A stretch of DNA of 64,000 nucleotides from Acidaminococcus fermentans (GTDB lineage: Bacteria > Bacillota > Negativicutes > Acidaminococcales > Acidaminococcaceae): assembly GCF_009696675.1 (NCBI RefSeq), contig NZ_VULN01000001.1:62001-126000 (forward strand). Reading direction: 5' to 3'. A program made the translations under genes and the position numbers. Below are positions 17,224 through 24,938 of this stretch, piece by piece; the stretch's first letter is position 1; every line of letters begins with the position of its first letter. The notes under the pieces were generated by a model. That model searched no databases. It was given only the letters and a program-made list of their open reading frames with translations, and was not told the origin of the DNA.

Positions 17224-17541
17224 TGGTCAGGCAGACCCAATTATCCTTAAAGTGTAGAGATGGTCAGCCCGCTTAGGAAATATCCTGTTTGCCTCCGGCA
17301 AAATGTCGCCAGAACCACCCATTTATCCGGTTGCCCTGCCAGTGGAGGCACTGGATCAAAGTCAGCGGACCAGTTCCAGCGAAATATTCCCCTTTCCCAA
17401 TAATATGTCTTTGGATCGATGGAAAAGCAGCCAACCGTTCTTCCATCTCACACAAGGTATATCACGCTAAAGGGACCCGGCCCCAAGCCATGGTCACTCC
17501 ATAGCGGCACACATGTCCCCGTACGCACAGGGTACGCCCAA
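17224..17541. other. Intergenic stretch without a recognisable gene
   Basis: The start is the right flank of copy E. A short segment near 17300 (AAATGTCGCCAGAACC) resembles one near 8002 (AAATGCCGCCAGAGCC), so both may come from the same decayed sequence. I see no supported gene. Confidence 0.4.
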
Positions 17542-17709
17542 TTACTTCTCGGCTGTCTCTTCTGGCTCTTCCAGCCGTTTGTAAAACTTCTCATAACTTT
17601 TCCTTGCTTCTTTTGTGGCCTTGTCAGTGAGCTTGTATTTGCCCTCATACACATCATAGGTATACCACTCTGGATTTTCCAGAAACAGCGGCCGATTGTC
17701 AAAAATCAT
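17542..17709 (-). CDS. Small hypothetical protein, 55 aa
   Basis: Starting at the ATG at 17709 (MIFDNRPLFLENPEWYTYDV...) the frame encodes a hydrophilic, lysine/glutamate-rich protein. Its composition looks like genuine coding sequence rather than the arginine/proline-rich translations of nearby repeats. The ATG overlaps the TAA of an upstream frame (AAGTAATG) that ends ...DLGKAMTKWLKQKGMIK. That upstream frame is interrupted at about 17764 by the I-E repeat, so this may be the second gene of a small pair whose first gene has lost its 5' part. AAGGA lies 11 nt upstream of the ATG. Family not recognised. Confidence 0.4.
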   Translation of the reverse strand: MIFDNRPLFLENPEWYTYDVYEGKYKLTDKATKEARKSYEKFYKRLEEPEETAEK

Positions 17710-17763
17710 TACTTTATCATTCCTTTCTGCTTTAGCCATTTGGTCATGGCCTTGCCCAGATCA

Positions 17764-17791
17764 GATTCATCCCCGCATGCGCGGGGGCCAC
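17764..17791 (-). CRISPR. Orphan type I-E repeat
   Basis: A single 28-nt repeat, minus strand GTGGCCCCCGCGCATGCGGG then GATGAATC, one base different from the repeat core at 8437-8464. A copy of the palindromic element (F) and then a second copy of the I-E leader lie upstream on the minus strand, so the element appears to sit between leader and first repeat. Confidence 0.65.
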
Positions 17792-17825
17792 CCAGTAAAG
17801 AAATAATCTCCAAATACAAAAAACC

Positions 17826-17883
17826 GGAGGCCGGGATGGGCTCCCCTCCGGGAAGCCCCCTACGCCGTCTCCGTCGAACTGAT
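17826..17883. repeat. Palindromic element, copy F (left arm only)
   Basis: Left arm GGAGGCCGGGATGGGCTCCC through CCTACGCCGTCTCCGTCGAA is intact. Instead of the usual interior and right arm it continues into the I-E leader copy at 17884-18038. Confidence 0.7.
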
Positions 17884-18038
17884 GACAACAATGCTATTCT
17901 CCGCCATGTGTATATCATACACCTCAAAATCCCCAAAATTTGCGGTCAGAAAATAGGTTAACCTCAAAAATCGCGATTTTTGAGGTTTGGCATTTCTTCT
18001 CATGTGTATATTATAAAGGTATCGCCTATAAATAACAA
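17884..18038 (-). promoter_or_regulatory. Second copy of the I-E leader with promoter
   Basis: Nearly the same as 8465-8620, including GCGGTCAGAAAATAGGTTAA and the CCTCAAAAATCGC inverted repeat. The promoter is TTGTTA (18033-18038), 17 nt, TATAAT (18010-18015) on the minus strand. It points at the orphan I-E repeat but is separated from it by copy F. Confidence 0.6.
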
Positions 18039-18126
18039 TACAGGTGCAGGCCGCCCGCATCTGCAAACGCCGTCTCGCGCCAAAGGATGCCAGATGCCGG
18101 GCATCTGCTTTTGAACATAAAAAACC

Positions 18127-18345
18127 GGAGGCCGGGACGGGCTCCCCTCCGGGAAGCCCCTACGCCGTCGACCTCGGACTTATGACAACAACGATGTTCT
18201 CCGTCTGGTGAACGTCACTGCAGGGCGCGGCCCACACGGGCCGCCCTCCTTTGCCGGTTCAACGACATCCCCGTCCGCTCGATCAAACAATCAACATCCG
18301 ACCCCAACGCCGTAGGGGTGCGCCGCAGGCACGCCCTTCCCGGCC
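18127..18345. repeat. Palindromic MITE-like intergenic element, copy G
   Basis: Left arm GGAGGCCGGGACGGGCTCCC, right arm ending GCACGCCCTTCCCGGCC. The interior resembles C and E with a CGCGGCCCACACGGGCCGCC inverted repeat. The upstream module begins about 18056. The right flank GTTTTAATCCGGCTAGGGTT is shared with A and D. Confidence 0.8.
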
Positions 18346-18551
18346 ACGGGCTGTTTTAATCCGGCTAGGGTTGGCGTTTTTTAACCGACTCTGACACAGG
18401 GAACTGAGCTCATAAGCAATTGGCCACTTAATCACTTTACCACTCAGCCACCTAACCATCTTACCGGAACCCTTAGGCTGCTTATTGATCTATGATTACA
18501 GTGGCTCACTTTCGATGATATTCACAACTGGGTTTTAATAAGCTCCCTCAA
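18346..18551. other. Intergenic stretch with short degenerate repeats
   Basis: No gene. Contains CACTTAATCACTTTACCACT and CAGCCACCTAACCA, low-complexity text also seen near 8262-8290. Confidence 0.4.
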
Positions 18552-18978
18552 CTACTCCCTAAATCCCGGACCCAAATCATCTCTTCTCAAGCCAAATTCC
18601 ACCACAGCCTTCAAATATCCTAATTTATCCCCCGTATCATACCGTTTCCCCTGAAAATTGTACGCATATACATGCCCCATATGAGCCATGACCCGCAGGG
18701 CATCTGTCAGCTGGATTTCCCCGCCTTTCCCCGGCCGGGTCTCTTCCAGGATCTCGAACACTTCCGGGGTAATCACATACCGCCCCAGAGCCGCAAAACG
18801 GCTGGGGGCTTCTTCCATTTTGGGTTTCTCCACCATATCCTGTACTTTCAGCAGGAATATACTGAATGGTAGGCTTATCCACAATAGGCAGCATTTCCTT
18901 GGGCATGGCTTTGGTTTCCGGCAGAAACCGGGTACCGAAGCCGGCTGCGGGGATTATGGCCTTACGGATTTTTTGCAT
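18552..18978 (-). pseudogene. galU: UTP-glucose-1-phosphate uridylyltransferase with internal deletion and frameshift
   Basis: From the ATG at 18978 (AAGGAG ribosome site) the frame encodes the GalU N-terminus [20 protein letters not shown]...DKPTIQY, with the nucleotide-binding glycine-rich loop. At about 18850 it shifts frame into the GalU C-terminal part [20 protein letters not shown]...[20 protein letters not shown]...[12 protein letters not shown]. Full-length GalU is about 290 aa. Here roughly residues 45-170 are missing and the two ends are in different frames, so no active UDP-glucose pyrophosphorylase can be made. It is located at the edge of the repeat-rich region, consistent with deletion by recombination. 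A functional galU may exist elsewhere. Confidence 0.85.
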
Positions 18979-19121
18979 GAGGAAGCTCCTTTTCGGCATA
19001 AATTTATGACTTTAGACTTCATCTGTTGATTATAACGTATAGTGTTAAATCTAGCTATCATAATTTACACAAAGGTGTGAATACTTTTCTTACTTTGTAT
19101 TCAACTTCAGAGAGTCGGGAA

Positions 19122-19355
19122 TTATGCTAATAAAACTACTATAAGTACAAATAAAAGCGCCCATAAGTCCAGTTTTAATGCAATGTTAAACATCTTATAT
19201 TTATTAACAGCAATTCTGCTATTAATAATAATATCTTCAGCTAAATCTTGCACACATTTATTCGCTTTAGATTCTTTACGCCCGTAATTAAGATTTATAC
19301 ATTTTATATATTCTTCAGTAGCTTTAAATAATGCAATGCTTCTATAAAAAATCAA
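19122..19355 (-). CDS. Small AT-rich hypothetical protein with C-terminal membrane segment
   Basis: Frame of about 77 codons from a TTG at 19355; it stays open a further ~23 codons upstream without a better start. It is helical, with NSRIAVNKYKMFNIALKLDL followed by a single hydrophobic segment WALLFVLIVVLLA at the very C-terminus. The composition is AT-rich like abiF and unlike the PBP gene next door. It could be the C-terminal remnant of a larger membrane effector, or a complete small tail-anchored protein. No family recognised. Confidence 0.35.
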   Translation of the reverse strand: MIFYRSIALFKATEEYIKCINLNYGRKESKANKCVQDLAEDIIINSRIAVNKYKMFNIALKLDLWALLFVLIVVLLA

Positions 19356-19424
19356 ATTCTGAGTATTAGAATTCGATACGTCTAAGGAGAAGAGATAAAA
19401 GGGGAACTATACACCTCACAAAGC

Positions 19425-19438
19425 AAATGTGGTATAAT
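19425..19438 (+). promoter_or_regulatory. Extended -10 promoter of the PBP gene
   Basis: TGTGGTATAAT upstream of the PBP gene: TATAAT near 19433 with the TG extension. No good -35 box is visible; the leader is about 50 nt. Confidence 0.5.
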
Positions 19439-19491
19439 ATGCTGTAACTTATGGTCTCAATCTATTTCTATCTGTTATAGGAGCTGACGTG

Positions 19492-21546
19492 ATGACAAGC
19501 AATAAAAACAGGAACTGGAGGAACCCCTTCGGTTCGTCTTCCCCCCACAAACGGAAAAAGCTGGGCGGAACAATCTTTTCTGCCCTGATGGCCCTGGTGC
19601 TGGTGGGCTTCCTTTCGGTGGCTGCCTTCTTTGCCGTGGCCAAATTCACCACCGCCAAGATCCTTACCAAGGATATGGCTCCCATGGCCTCTTCTCAGTT
19701 CTTCGATGCCAAGGGCAACCTGATCACCACGGTGGATTCGGAAGAAGACCGGATCCCGGTGACCATCGACAAGGTGCCCAAGAACCTGCAGAACGCGTTT
19801 CTGGCTGCAGAAGACATCCGGTTCTATGAACACGGGGGCATCGACTTCCGGGGCATCGGCCGGGCCATCTACACCTACATCCGGTGGGGCGAGGTCCAGG
19901 GGGGCAGTACCATTACCCAGCAGCTGGCCAAGAACTACTTCCTGACCCAGGAACAGACCCTGAGCCGGAAGCTCCATGAAGCCTTCATTGCTCTCCAGAT
20001 CGAGCAGAAGTACACCAAGAAGGAAATCCTGGAAATGTACATGAACCAGATTTACTTCGGCCAGGGTGCCTACGGGGTGGAAACCGCCGCCAACACCTAT
20101 TTCGGCAAGCATGTGGAGGATCTGGACCTGGCCCAGAGTGCCATGATCGCCGGGATTCCCAAGAGCCCCAACTACTACTCTCCCCTGTCCAACCCCAAGG
20201 CCGCCAAGGCCCGGCAGAAGACGGTGCTGGAGCAGATGGCCAAGTACGGGTTCATTACCAAGGAACAGGCTGACAAAGCCTATGCGGAACCTCTGACCTA
20301 CAAGAGCCTGAATGAATCCCCCGGCTCCAAGAAATACTTCATTGATTACTGCATCCAGCTGCTGGTGGACAAATTCGGTCCGGATGCCGTATACAAACAG
20401 GGTCTGAAGGTGTACACCACCCTGGATCCGGAAATGCAGAAGGCGGCGGAAAAGGCGGCAGCCCTGACCCCCACCTATTACACTGACAGCAACAAGCTGA
20501 AGCAGCCTCAGAGTGCCATTGTGGCAGTGGATCCCAAGACCGGGTACATCAAGGCCATGATCGGAGGCCGGGGCACGGACCAGTTCAACCGTGCCGTCAT
20601 GGCGGAACGGCAGCCTGGTTCTTCCTTTAAGCCTTTCGTTTACATGAACGCCATGGAACAGGGTGCCACTCCCAGCGATACCGTCCAGGACTCCCCCATC
20701 CCGGGAGACTGGAACCCCCAGAACTATGACCGGAGCTTCCATGGCACCGTGTCCTACCGGACGGCACTCACCTATTCCTACAACGTGCCTGCCGTCAAGG
20801 TGGCCATGAAGTACGGAACGGAAAAGACCCTGAAACTGGCCAAACGGCTGGGGATCACCACCCTGGTGGATGATGACGACAACGCGGCCATGGCCCTAGG
20901 GGGCCTGACCCACGGGGTGACGCCTCTGGAAATGGCCGGTGCCTATGCGGGCATCGCCAATATGGGGAAATTCAACAAACCCACTCCCATTGTAAAGATC
21001 CTGGACCGGAACGGCAAAGTGCTCTATGAACACAAAACCAATCCCACCCAGGCTGTGAAACCGGAAACTGCCTACATGATGATTTCCATGATGGAAGACG
21101 TTATGACCCGGGGTACTGGCCGGGGGGCCGCCATCAACCGTCCCTGCGCCGGGAAATCCGGGACCACTGACACTTACCATGATGCCTGGTTCGTGGGCTT
21201 TACGCCCAACCTGGCCTGTGCCGTATGGATCGGGGATGACAACAACGAATCCCTGGGCGGCATGACCGGTGGCGGTGAGCCGGCCACTCTGTGGCGGACC
21301 TTCATGAGCAACGCTCTGGAAGGGGTGCCGTCGGAAGACTTCGAGACTCCGGACGGGTTCAAGATGCCTGCTCCCAAGTATGAAGCTCCCAAGGCCCAGC
21401 CCAAGAAGGAAACCACCAAGAAGAAGGATACCAAGAAACAGAGCAGCAAAAAAGAAGACAGTCTGCCGGGAGACGGAAACGTTCCCCAGCCGCCCCGGTC
21501 CGGGAAGAGCTCCACACCCCCGCCCGTACGGCCGCCAAAGCAGTGA
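19492..21546 (+). CDS. Class A penicillin-binding protein (PBP1A-type)
   Basis: 684 aa from the ATG at 19492 (AGGAG 8 nt upstream; a GTG directly before it is less well spaced). Short basic cytoplasmic tail, one membrane anchor about residues 24-50, then a GT51 glycosyltransferase domain with AAEDIRFYEHGGID and GGSTITQQLAKNYFL. The transpeptidase domain has all three motifs: SSFK in PGSSFKPFVY, SYN in TYSYNVPAVK and KSGT in AGKSGTTDTY. The C-terminal tail is rich in Lys, Pro and Ser. It polymerises and cross-links peptidoglycan in the periplasm. The gene is monocistronic, read on the plus strand against the surrounding minus-strand genes, with its own terminator. Confidence 0.95.
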   Translation: MTSNKNRNWRNPFGSSSPHKRKKLGGTIFSALMALVLVGFLSVAAFFAVAKFTTAKILTKDMAPMASSQFFDAKGNLITTVDSEEDRIPVTIDKVPKNLQNAFLAAEDIRFYEHGGIDFRGIGRAIYTYIRWGEVQGGSTITQQLAKNYFLTQEQTLSRKLHEAFIALQIEQKYTKKEILEMYMNQIYFGQGAYGVETAANTYFGKHVEDLDLAQSAMIAGIPKSPNYYSPLSNPKAAKARQKTVLEQMAKYGFITKEQADKAYAEPLTYKSLNESPGSKKYFIDYCIQLLVDKFGPDAVYKQGLKVYTTLDPEMQKAAEKAAALTPTYYTDSNKLKQPQSAIVAVDPKTGYIKAMIGGRGTDQFNRAVMAERQPGSSFKPFVYMNAMEQGATPSDTVQDSPIPGDWNPQNYDRSFHGTVSYRTALTYSYNVPAVKVAMKYGTEKTLKLAKRLGITTLVDDDDNAAMALGGLTHGVTPLEMAGAYAGIANMGKFNKPTPIVKILDRNGKVLYEHKTNPTQAVKPETAYMMISMMEDVMTRGTGRGAAINRPCAGKSGTTDTYHDAWFVGFTPNLACAVWIGDDNNESLGGMTGGGEPATLWRTFMSNALEGVPSEDFETPDGFKMPAPKYEAPKAQPKKETTKKKDTKKQSSKKEDSLPGDGNVPQPPRSGKSSTPPPVRPPKQ

Positions 21547-21551
21547 TAATG

Positions 21552-21589
21552 AAAAAATCCCCGTCGCAAATGCGGCGGGGATTTTTTTG
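21552..21589 (+). terminator. Terminator of the PBP gene
   Basis: AATCCCCGTCGC-AAAT-GCGGCGGGGATT followed by TTTTT, 5 nt after the stop codon. Confidence 0.85.
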
Positions 21590-21617
21590 TCAATGGTCAG
21601 CGGAGGGCCGAGAACAA

Positions 21618-21652
21618 CAAAGAACCCGTCCCCAAAAGGGGCGGGTTCTTTT
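21618..21652. terminator. Terminator of the OadA-type gene (bidirectional hairpin)
   Basis: Stem AAAGAACCCGTCCCC / GGGGCGGGTTCTTTT with AAAA loop; it serves the minus-strand gene ending at 21679. Confidence 0.8.
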
Positions 21653-21678
21653 CTTCGGCTGTTGCCGCGGCAGCAGCC

Positions 21679-23055
21679 TTACCGATTGTTCTTGAAGAAG
21701 GCCAGGGCCACTTCGGGGAACAGTGCATAGGACAGCACGTCTTCCACAGAGGCGTTGGGATAGCCTTTGGCGGCCAGGTCGGCTTTCATCTTGTCCATTT
21801 GCGGCGGAATGTCGTCGGCCGGTCTGTGGGTGATGGGAGCGATCGTGGTCTTGCCGGTCTTCTTGACGATCCAGCGGCGCACCACTTTCTTCAGATCTTC
21901 GCTGATAGGCCCCGGAGTCTTGCCGTATTTGCCCAAAACAATGTCCTGGATTTCTTTGGGGATCATTTTGTACCGTCCCATCATTACGTTCATGGTAGCC
22001 ATGGTGCCAACGATCTGGCTGGAAGGAGTAACCAGCGGAGGATACCCCAGGTCGGCCCGGACTCTGGGCACTTCCTTCAGCACTTCTTCGTACTTGTCAG
22101 CCATACCCATCTGGGTCAGCTGGTTCAGCATGTTGGACAGCATACCGCCGGGGATCTGGAAGCTCAGGACCTTGGGGTTGATGCTGATGTTGCTGGGCAG
22201 GTTGAAGGTCTTCACCAGGTCAGCACGGACTTTCTTGAAGTGGTCCGCAATGGGCCCCAGTTTATCCATGTCGATGCCCGTATCTCTGGGAGTCCCTTTC
22301 AGGGTGTATACCAGGGATTCAGTGCAGGGATGGCTGGTGGTTTCCGCAAAGGGAGACAGAGCCGTATCCACAATGTCCGCACCGGCTTCGATGCCCTTCA
22401 GCAGAGCCATGGAAGCCATGCCGCTGGTGCAGTGGGAATGTACATCGATAGGAATATTGATTTCTTTCTTCAGGGCTTCCACCAGGGAAGAGCAGGCATA
22501 GGGAGCCAGCAGGCCGGACATGTCTTTGATGCAGATGGAGTCAGCCCCCATTTCCACCAGTTCCTTGGCCAGCTTCAGATAGTCGCTGTCCTTGTGGTAC
22601 GGGCTGATGGTGTACACCAGGGTGCCCTGGGCATGAGCGCCGGCAGCCTTGGTGGCTTTCATGGCAGTTTCCAGGTTCCGGGTATCGTTGAAGGCATCGA
22701 AGATACGGATGATGTCGATACCGTTGTCCACGCTGCGTTTTACGAATTCGGTGACCACATCGTCTGCATAGTGGTTATAACCCAGGATGTTCTGGCCACG
22801 GAGCAGCATCTGCAGCTTGGTCTTTTTCACATGTTTCCGGATGGTGCGCAGCCGTTCCCAGGGATCTTCATTCAGGAACCGCAGGCAGGAGTCAAAAGTG
22901 GCGCCGCCCCAGGCTTCCAGGGCATAAAAGCCGCAGTCATCCAGTGCTTCCAGTACGGGCAGCATGTCGCTGGTGCGCATACGGGTGGCACAGAGGGACT
23001 GATGGCCGTCTCTGAGAACCGTTTCCACGATTTTAACGGGCTTCGGATTGTTCAT
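21679..23055 (-). CDS. Oxaloacetate decarboxylase alpha / pyruvate carboxylase-type carboxyltransferase, no biotin domain
   Basis: 458 aa. DRE-TIM/5S carboxyltransferase domain with VLRDGHQSL at residue ~15, catalytic lysine in SICIKDMSG near 180, and zinc ligands HSHCTSG near 207. A conserved PYC/OadA C-terminal alpha-helical domain runs to the end. The C-terminal biotinyl (AMKM) domain found in many OadA proteins is absent, so a separate biotin carrier must be supplied elsewhere. In Negativicutes such proteins belong to Na+-pumping decarboxylases or to transcarboxylases acting on oxaloacetate/pyruvate. No membrane beta/gamma subunits are adjacent, so the partner and exact substrate are open. 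Strong ribosome site TAGGAGGTTGAGC before the ATG; a TATAAT lies upstream near 23110. Confidence 0.85.
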   Translation of the reverse strand: MNNPKPVKIVETVLRDGHQSLCATRMRTSDMLPVLEALDDCGFYALEAWGGATFDSCLRFLNEDPWERLRTIRKHVKKTKLQMLLRGQNILGYNHYADDVVTEFVKRSVDNGIDIIRIFDAFNDTRNLETAMKATKAAGAHAQGTLVYTISPYHKDSDYLKLAKELVEMGADSICIKDMSGLLAPYACSSLVEALKKEINIPIDVHSHCTSGMASMALLKGIEAGADIVDTALSPFAETTSHPCTESLVYTLKGTPRDTGIDMDKLGPIADHFKKVRADLVKTFNLPSNISINPKVLSFQIPGGMLSNMLNQLTQMGMADKYEEVLKEVPRVRADLGYPPLVTPSSQIVGTMATMNVMMGRYKMIPKEIQDIVLGKYGKTPGPISEDLKKVVRRWIVKKTGKTTIAPITHRPADDIPPQMDKMKADLAAKGYPNASVEDVLSYALFPEVALAFFKNNR

Positions 23056-23175
23056 TGCTCAACCTCCTATAGGTAAAGAACCGACTAATGGTTTTATACA
23101 ATATCCATTATATCATACAACTGTCCTGGGGGGTAATACATTGTACTTTATTTTAATTATTAGAATGTTCTTATC

Positions 23176-24351
23176 TCAGTGTGAAGCTTTTCGTTTCCGG
23201 AATTCTTCCCACATGGCAGTAAGCCGGGCCGGATCATCCAGGATGGCGCCGCAGGCACCGGCCAGGATCCGGCTGCCGTACCCGATGGCTTCATGGGCGG
23301 CTTCCGTCTTCCCGGCTTTCAGATAGGCTTCGGAATGGGCCGGAGTTCCTTCAGGCACAAAGGCCACCCGGATGCAGGTGCCGGGCATATGGTACAGGAT
23401 GATGCCGAAATCCGTGGAACCGGTTTTCTGCCGGGGTTCGGACAGCTGGGGCGCCCCGAAGGCCCGGGCCTGTTCCATCACCAGGTCGTTGAGGGTAAGG
23501 CAGGGAATCTTGGCGTAGAATTCGTGGGTTTCGGTGATGGTGTGGGTGGTGCCGGTCATAAGGCAGGCCCCTTTCAGGATGTCCAGGAACCGGGGTTCCA
23601 GACTCCGGAGGTAGCCGGTGTCATAGGACCGGAGTTCATACTGGGCCAGGGTCCGGTCAGGGACCACATTGGCCGGTCCCCCGGCATCCCGGACGGTGTA
23701 GTGCATCCGGGTGTCGTCCTTCACATGTTCCCGGAGAAATTCCATGGCGTTGAAACTGAGGATCGCGGCATCAAAGGCGCTGCGCCCCTGTTCCGGACTC
23801 ATGGCCGCATGGGCCCGGACCCCGTGGAATTCCACAGTGTAGCTTTTGTTGGCCATGCTCTTTATATCCACACAGGTATTGGGGGCGGCGTGCATCATCA
23901 GGGCAATGTCCATGTCCTGGAAGCAGCCGTTTTCCATCATCACGGTCTTGCCCCCGATGGTCTCTTCCGCCGGGGTCCCGTAGATTACCAGGGAGAAGGG
24001 CACCCCGGTGCCCTCATACTGGTCCCGGACCGCCAGGGCCGCCCCGATCACGGACGGGCCCTGGAGATGGTGGCCGCAGCCGTGGCCCATGCCTTCCAGG
24101 GCATCGTATTCACAGAGGAAGCCCAGCCGGGGTCCTCCCTCCCCCTGTTTCCAGGTGGCCCGGAAGGCGGTGGGCAGGGTCCCCACTCCCTTTTCAACAG
24201 TAAACCCCTGTTTTTCCAGGTAGTCTTCCAGCAGGGCGGAGGATTTCACTTCTTCCAGGCCCACTTCCGCCCAATCGTAGATACTGTCCGCCAGGCCGCA
24301 CAGTTCTGCCCGGCGTTTCTCCCAGCTTTCGGTGATTTTCTTTTGATCCAT
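23176..24351 (-). CDS. M20 family amidohydrolase (M20D, AbgB/N-acyl-amino acid hydrolase-like)
   Basis: 391 aa from the ATG at 24351 (AAGGAG ribosome site); the longer upstream frame is excluded because it has no start signal. Metal-binding motifs GHGCGHHLQG (about 93-102) and TPAEETIGGK with the catalytic glutamates (about 128-137) place it in the M20D metallopeptidases. A dimerisation insert follows (VRAHAAMSPEQGRSAFDA). It hydrolyses amide bonds of N-acyl or aminobenzoyl-glutamate-type substrates, in the cytoplasm. It is the last gene of a minus-strand group with an HD phosphohydrolase and a homocysteine methyltransferase. Specific substrate unknown. Confidence 0.88.
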   Translation of the reverse strand: MDQKKITESWEKRRAELCGLADSIYDWAEVGLEEVKSSALLEDYLEKQGFTVEKGVGTLPTAFRATWKQGEGGPRLGFLCEYDALEGMGHGCGHHLQGPSVIGAALAVRDQYEGTGVPFSLVIYGTPAEETIGGKTVMMENGCFQDMDIALMMHAAPNTCVDIKSMANKSYTVEFHGVRAHAAMSPEQGRSAFDAAILSFNAMEFLREHVKDDTRMHYTVRDAGGPANVVPDRTLAQYELRSYDTGYLRSLEPRFLDILKGACLMTGTTHTITETHEFYAKIPCLTLNDLVMEQARAFGAPQLSEPRQKTGSTDFGIILYHMPGTCIRVAFVPEGTPAHSEAYLKAGKTEAAHEAIGYGSRILAGACGAILDDPARLTAMWEEFRKRKASH

Positions 24352-24364
24352 GGTTTTCTCCTTT

Positions 24365-24907
24365 TTATCGGCTGTACCGGCGGTACCAGTCCAGATATTC
24401 CCGTTCCACGTCGGCAAAGGGCCGCACCTGGTAATCCACAGTCAGGTGCAGGGTCCCCTCCTGTTCCCGGTTTTCCGGATGGTCCATCAGATGATGGAGA
24501 TCGCTGAACATAAGCGCCCGGTCGATCTGCTCCACTTCCGCCGCCTCTTCCCGGGTAAGGGGCCCTCCCAGGAACCGGTCCAACACCGCCTGGAGCAGGG
24601 TGTTTTCCAGTTCCCGGTACCGGGGCATGTTTACCTTGTAGGGATGGGGCACATCGGACAGGTAACATTCCGTGGCGTCGTGGAGCAGGGCCGCCAGGAT
24701 CACCCGGCGGCTGTCTTCCCGGGCGGCCGCTTCTTTGGCCGCCGCCAGACAGTGCTGACCCACGGAATAAAAGGTCCGCACGTGGCCGTTGCCCCGGCAC
24801 AACAGGCTCAGGGCATGGGCAATGTCTTCGATCCGGATCTTCTCCGGGTCCGGATGGAGGGGATCGAACTGGATCCCGGTATAGGTGGTGATTTCCCCGT
24901 CACTCAT
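24365..24907 (-). CDS. HD domain phosphohydrolase (YfbR/YedJ-like)
   Basis: 180 aa. HD-domain ligands: His in SVGQHCLAAA (about residue 52), the HD pair in LLHDATECYLSDVPHP (about 75), and a distal Asp in EVEQIDRALMF. The SDVPHPYK motif is typical of small HD phosphohydrolases that act on nucleotides (YfbR-like 5'-nucleotidases) or phage-like MazG-associated ones. It lies 13 nt upstream of the M20 gene and 31 nt downstream of mmuM in the same direction. Substrate not predictable. Confidence 0.85.
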   Translation of the reverse strand: MSDGEITTYTGIQFDPLHPDPEKIRIEDIAHALSLLCRGNGHVRTFYSVGQHCLAAAKEAAAREDSRRVILAALLHDATECYLSDVPHPYKVNMPRYRELENTLLQAVLDRFLGGPLTREEAAEVEQIDRALMFSDLHHLMDHPENREQEGTLHLTVDYQVRPFADVEREYLDWYRRYSR

Positions 24908-24938
24908 GGAGTGAGGCCTCCTTTGCTTGTTTTCCGTT

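Noticed and set aside
17273-17455. 60-codon minus-strand ORF (MCEMEERLAAFPS...)
   Set aside because: No ribosome site or family; lies in decayed flank of element E.
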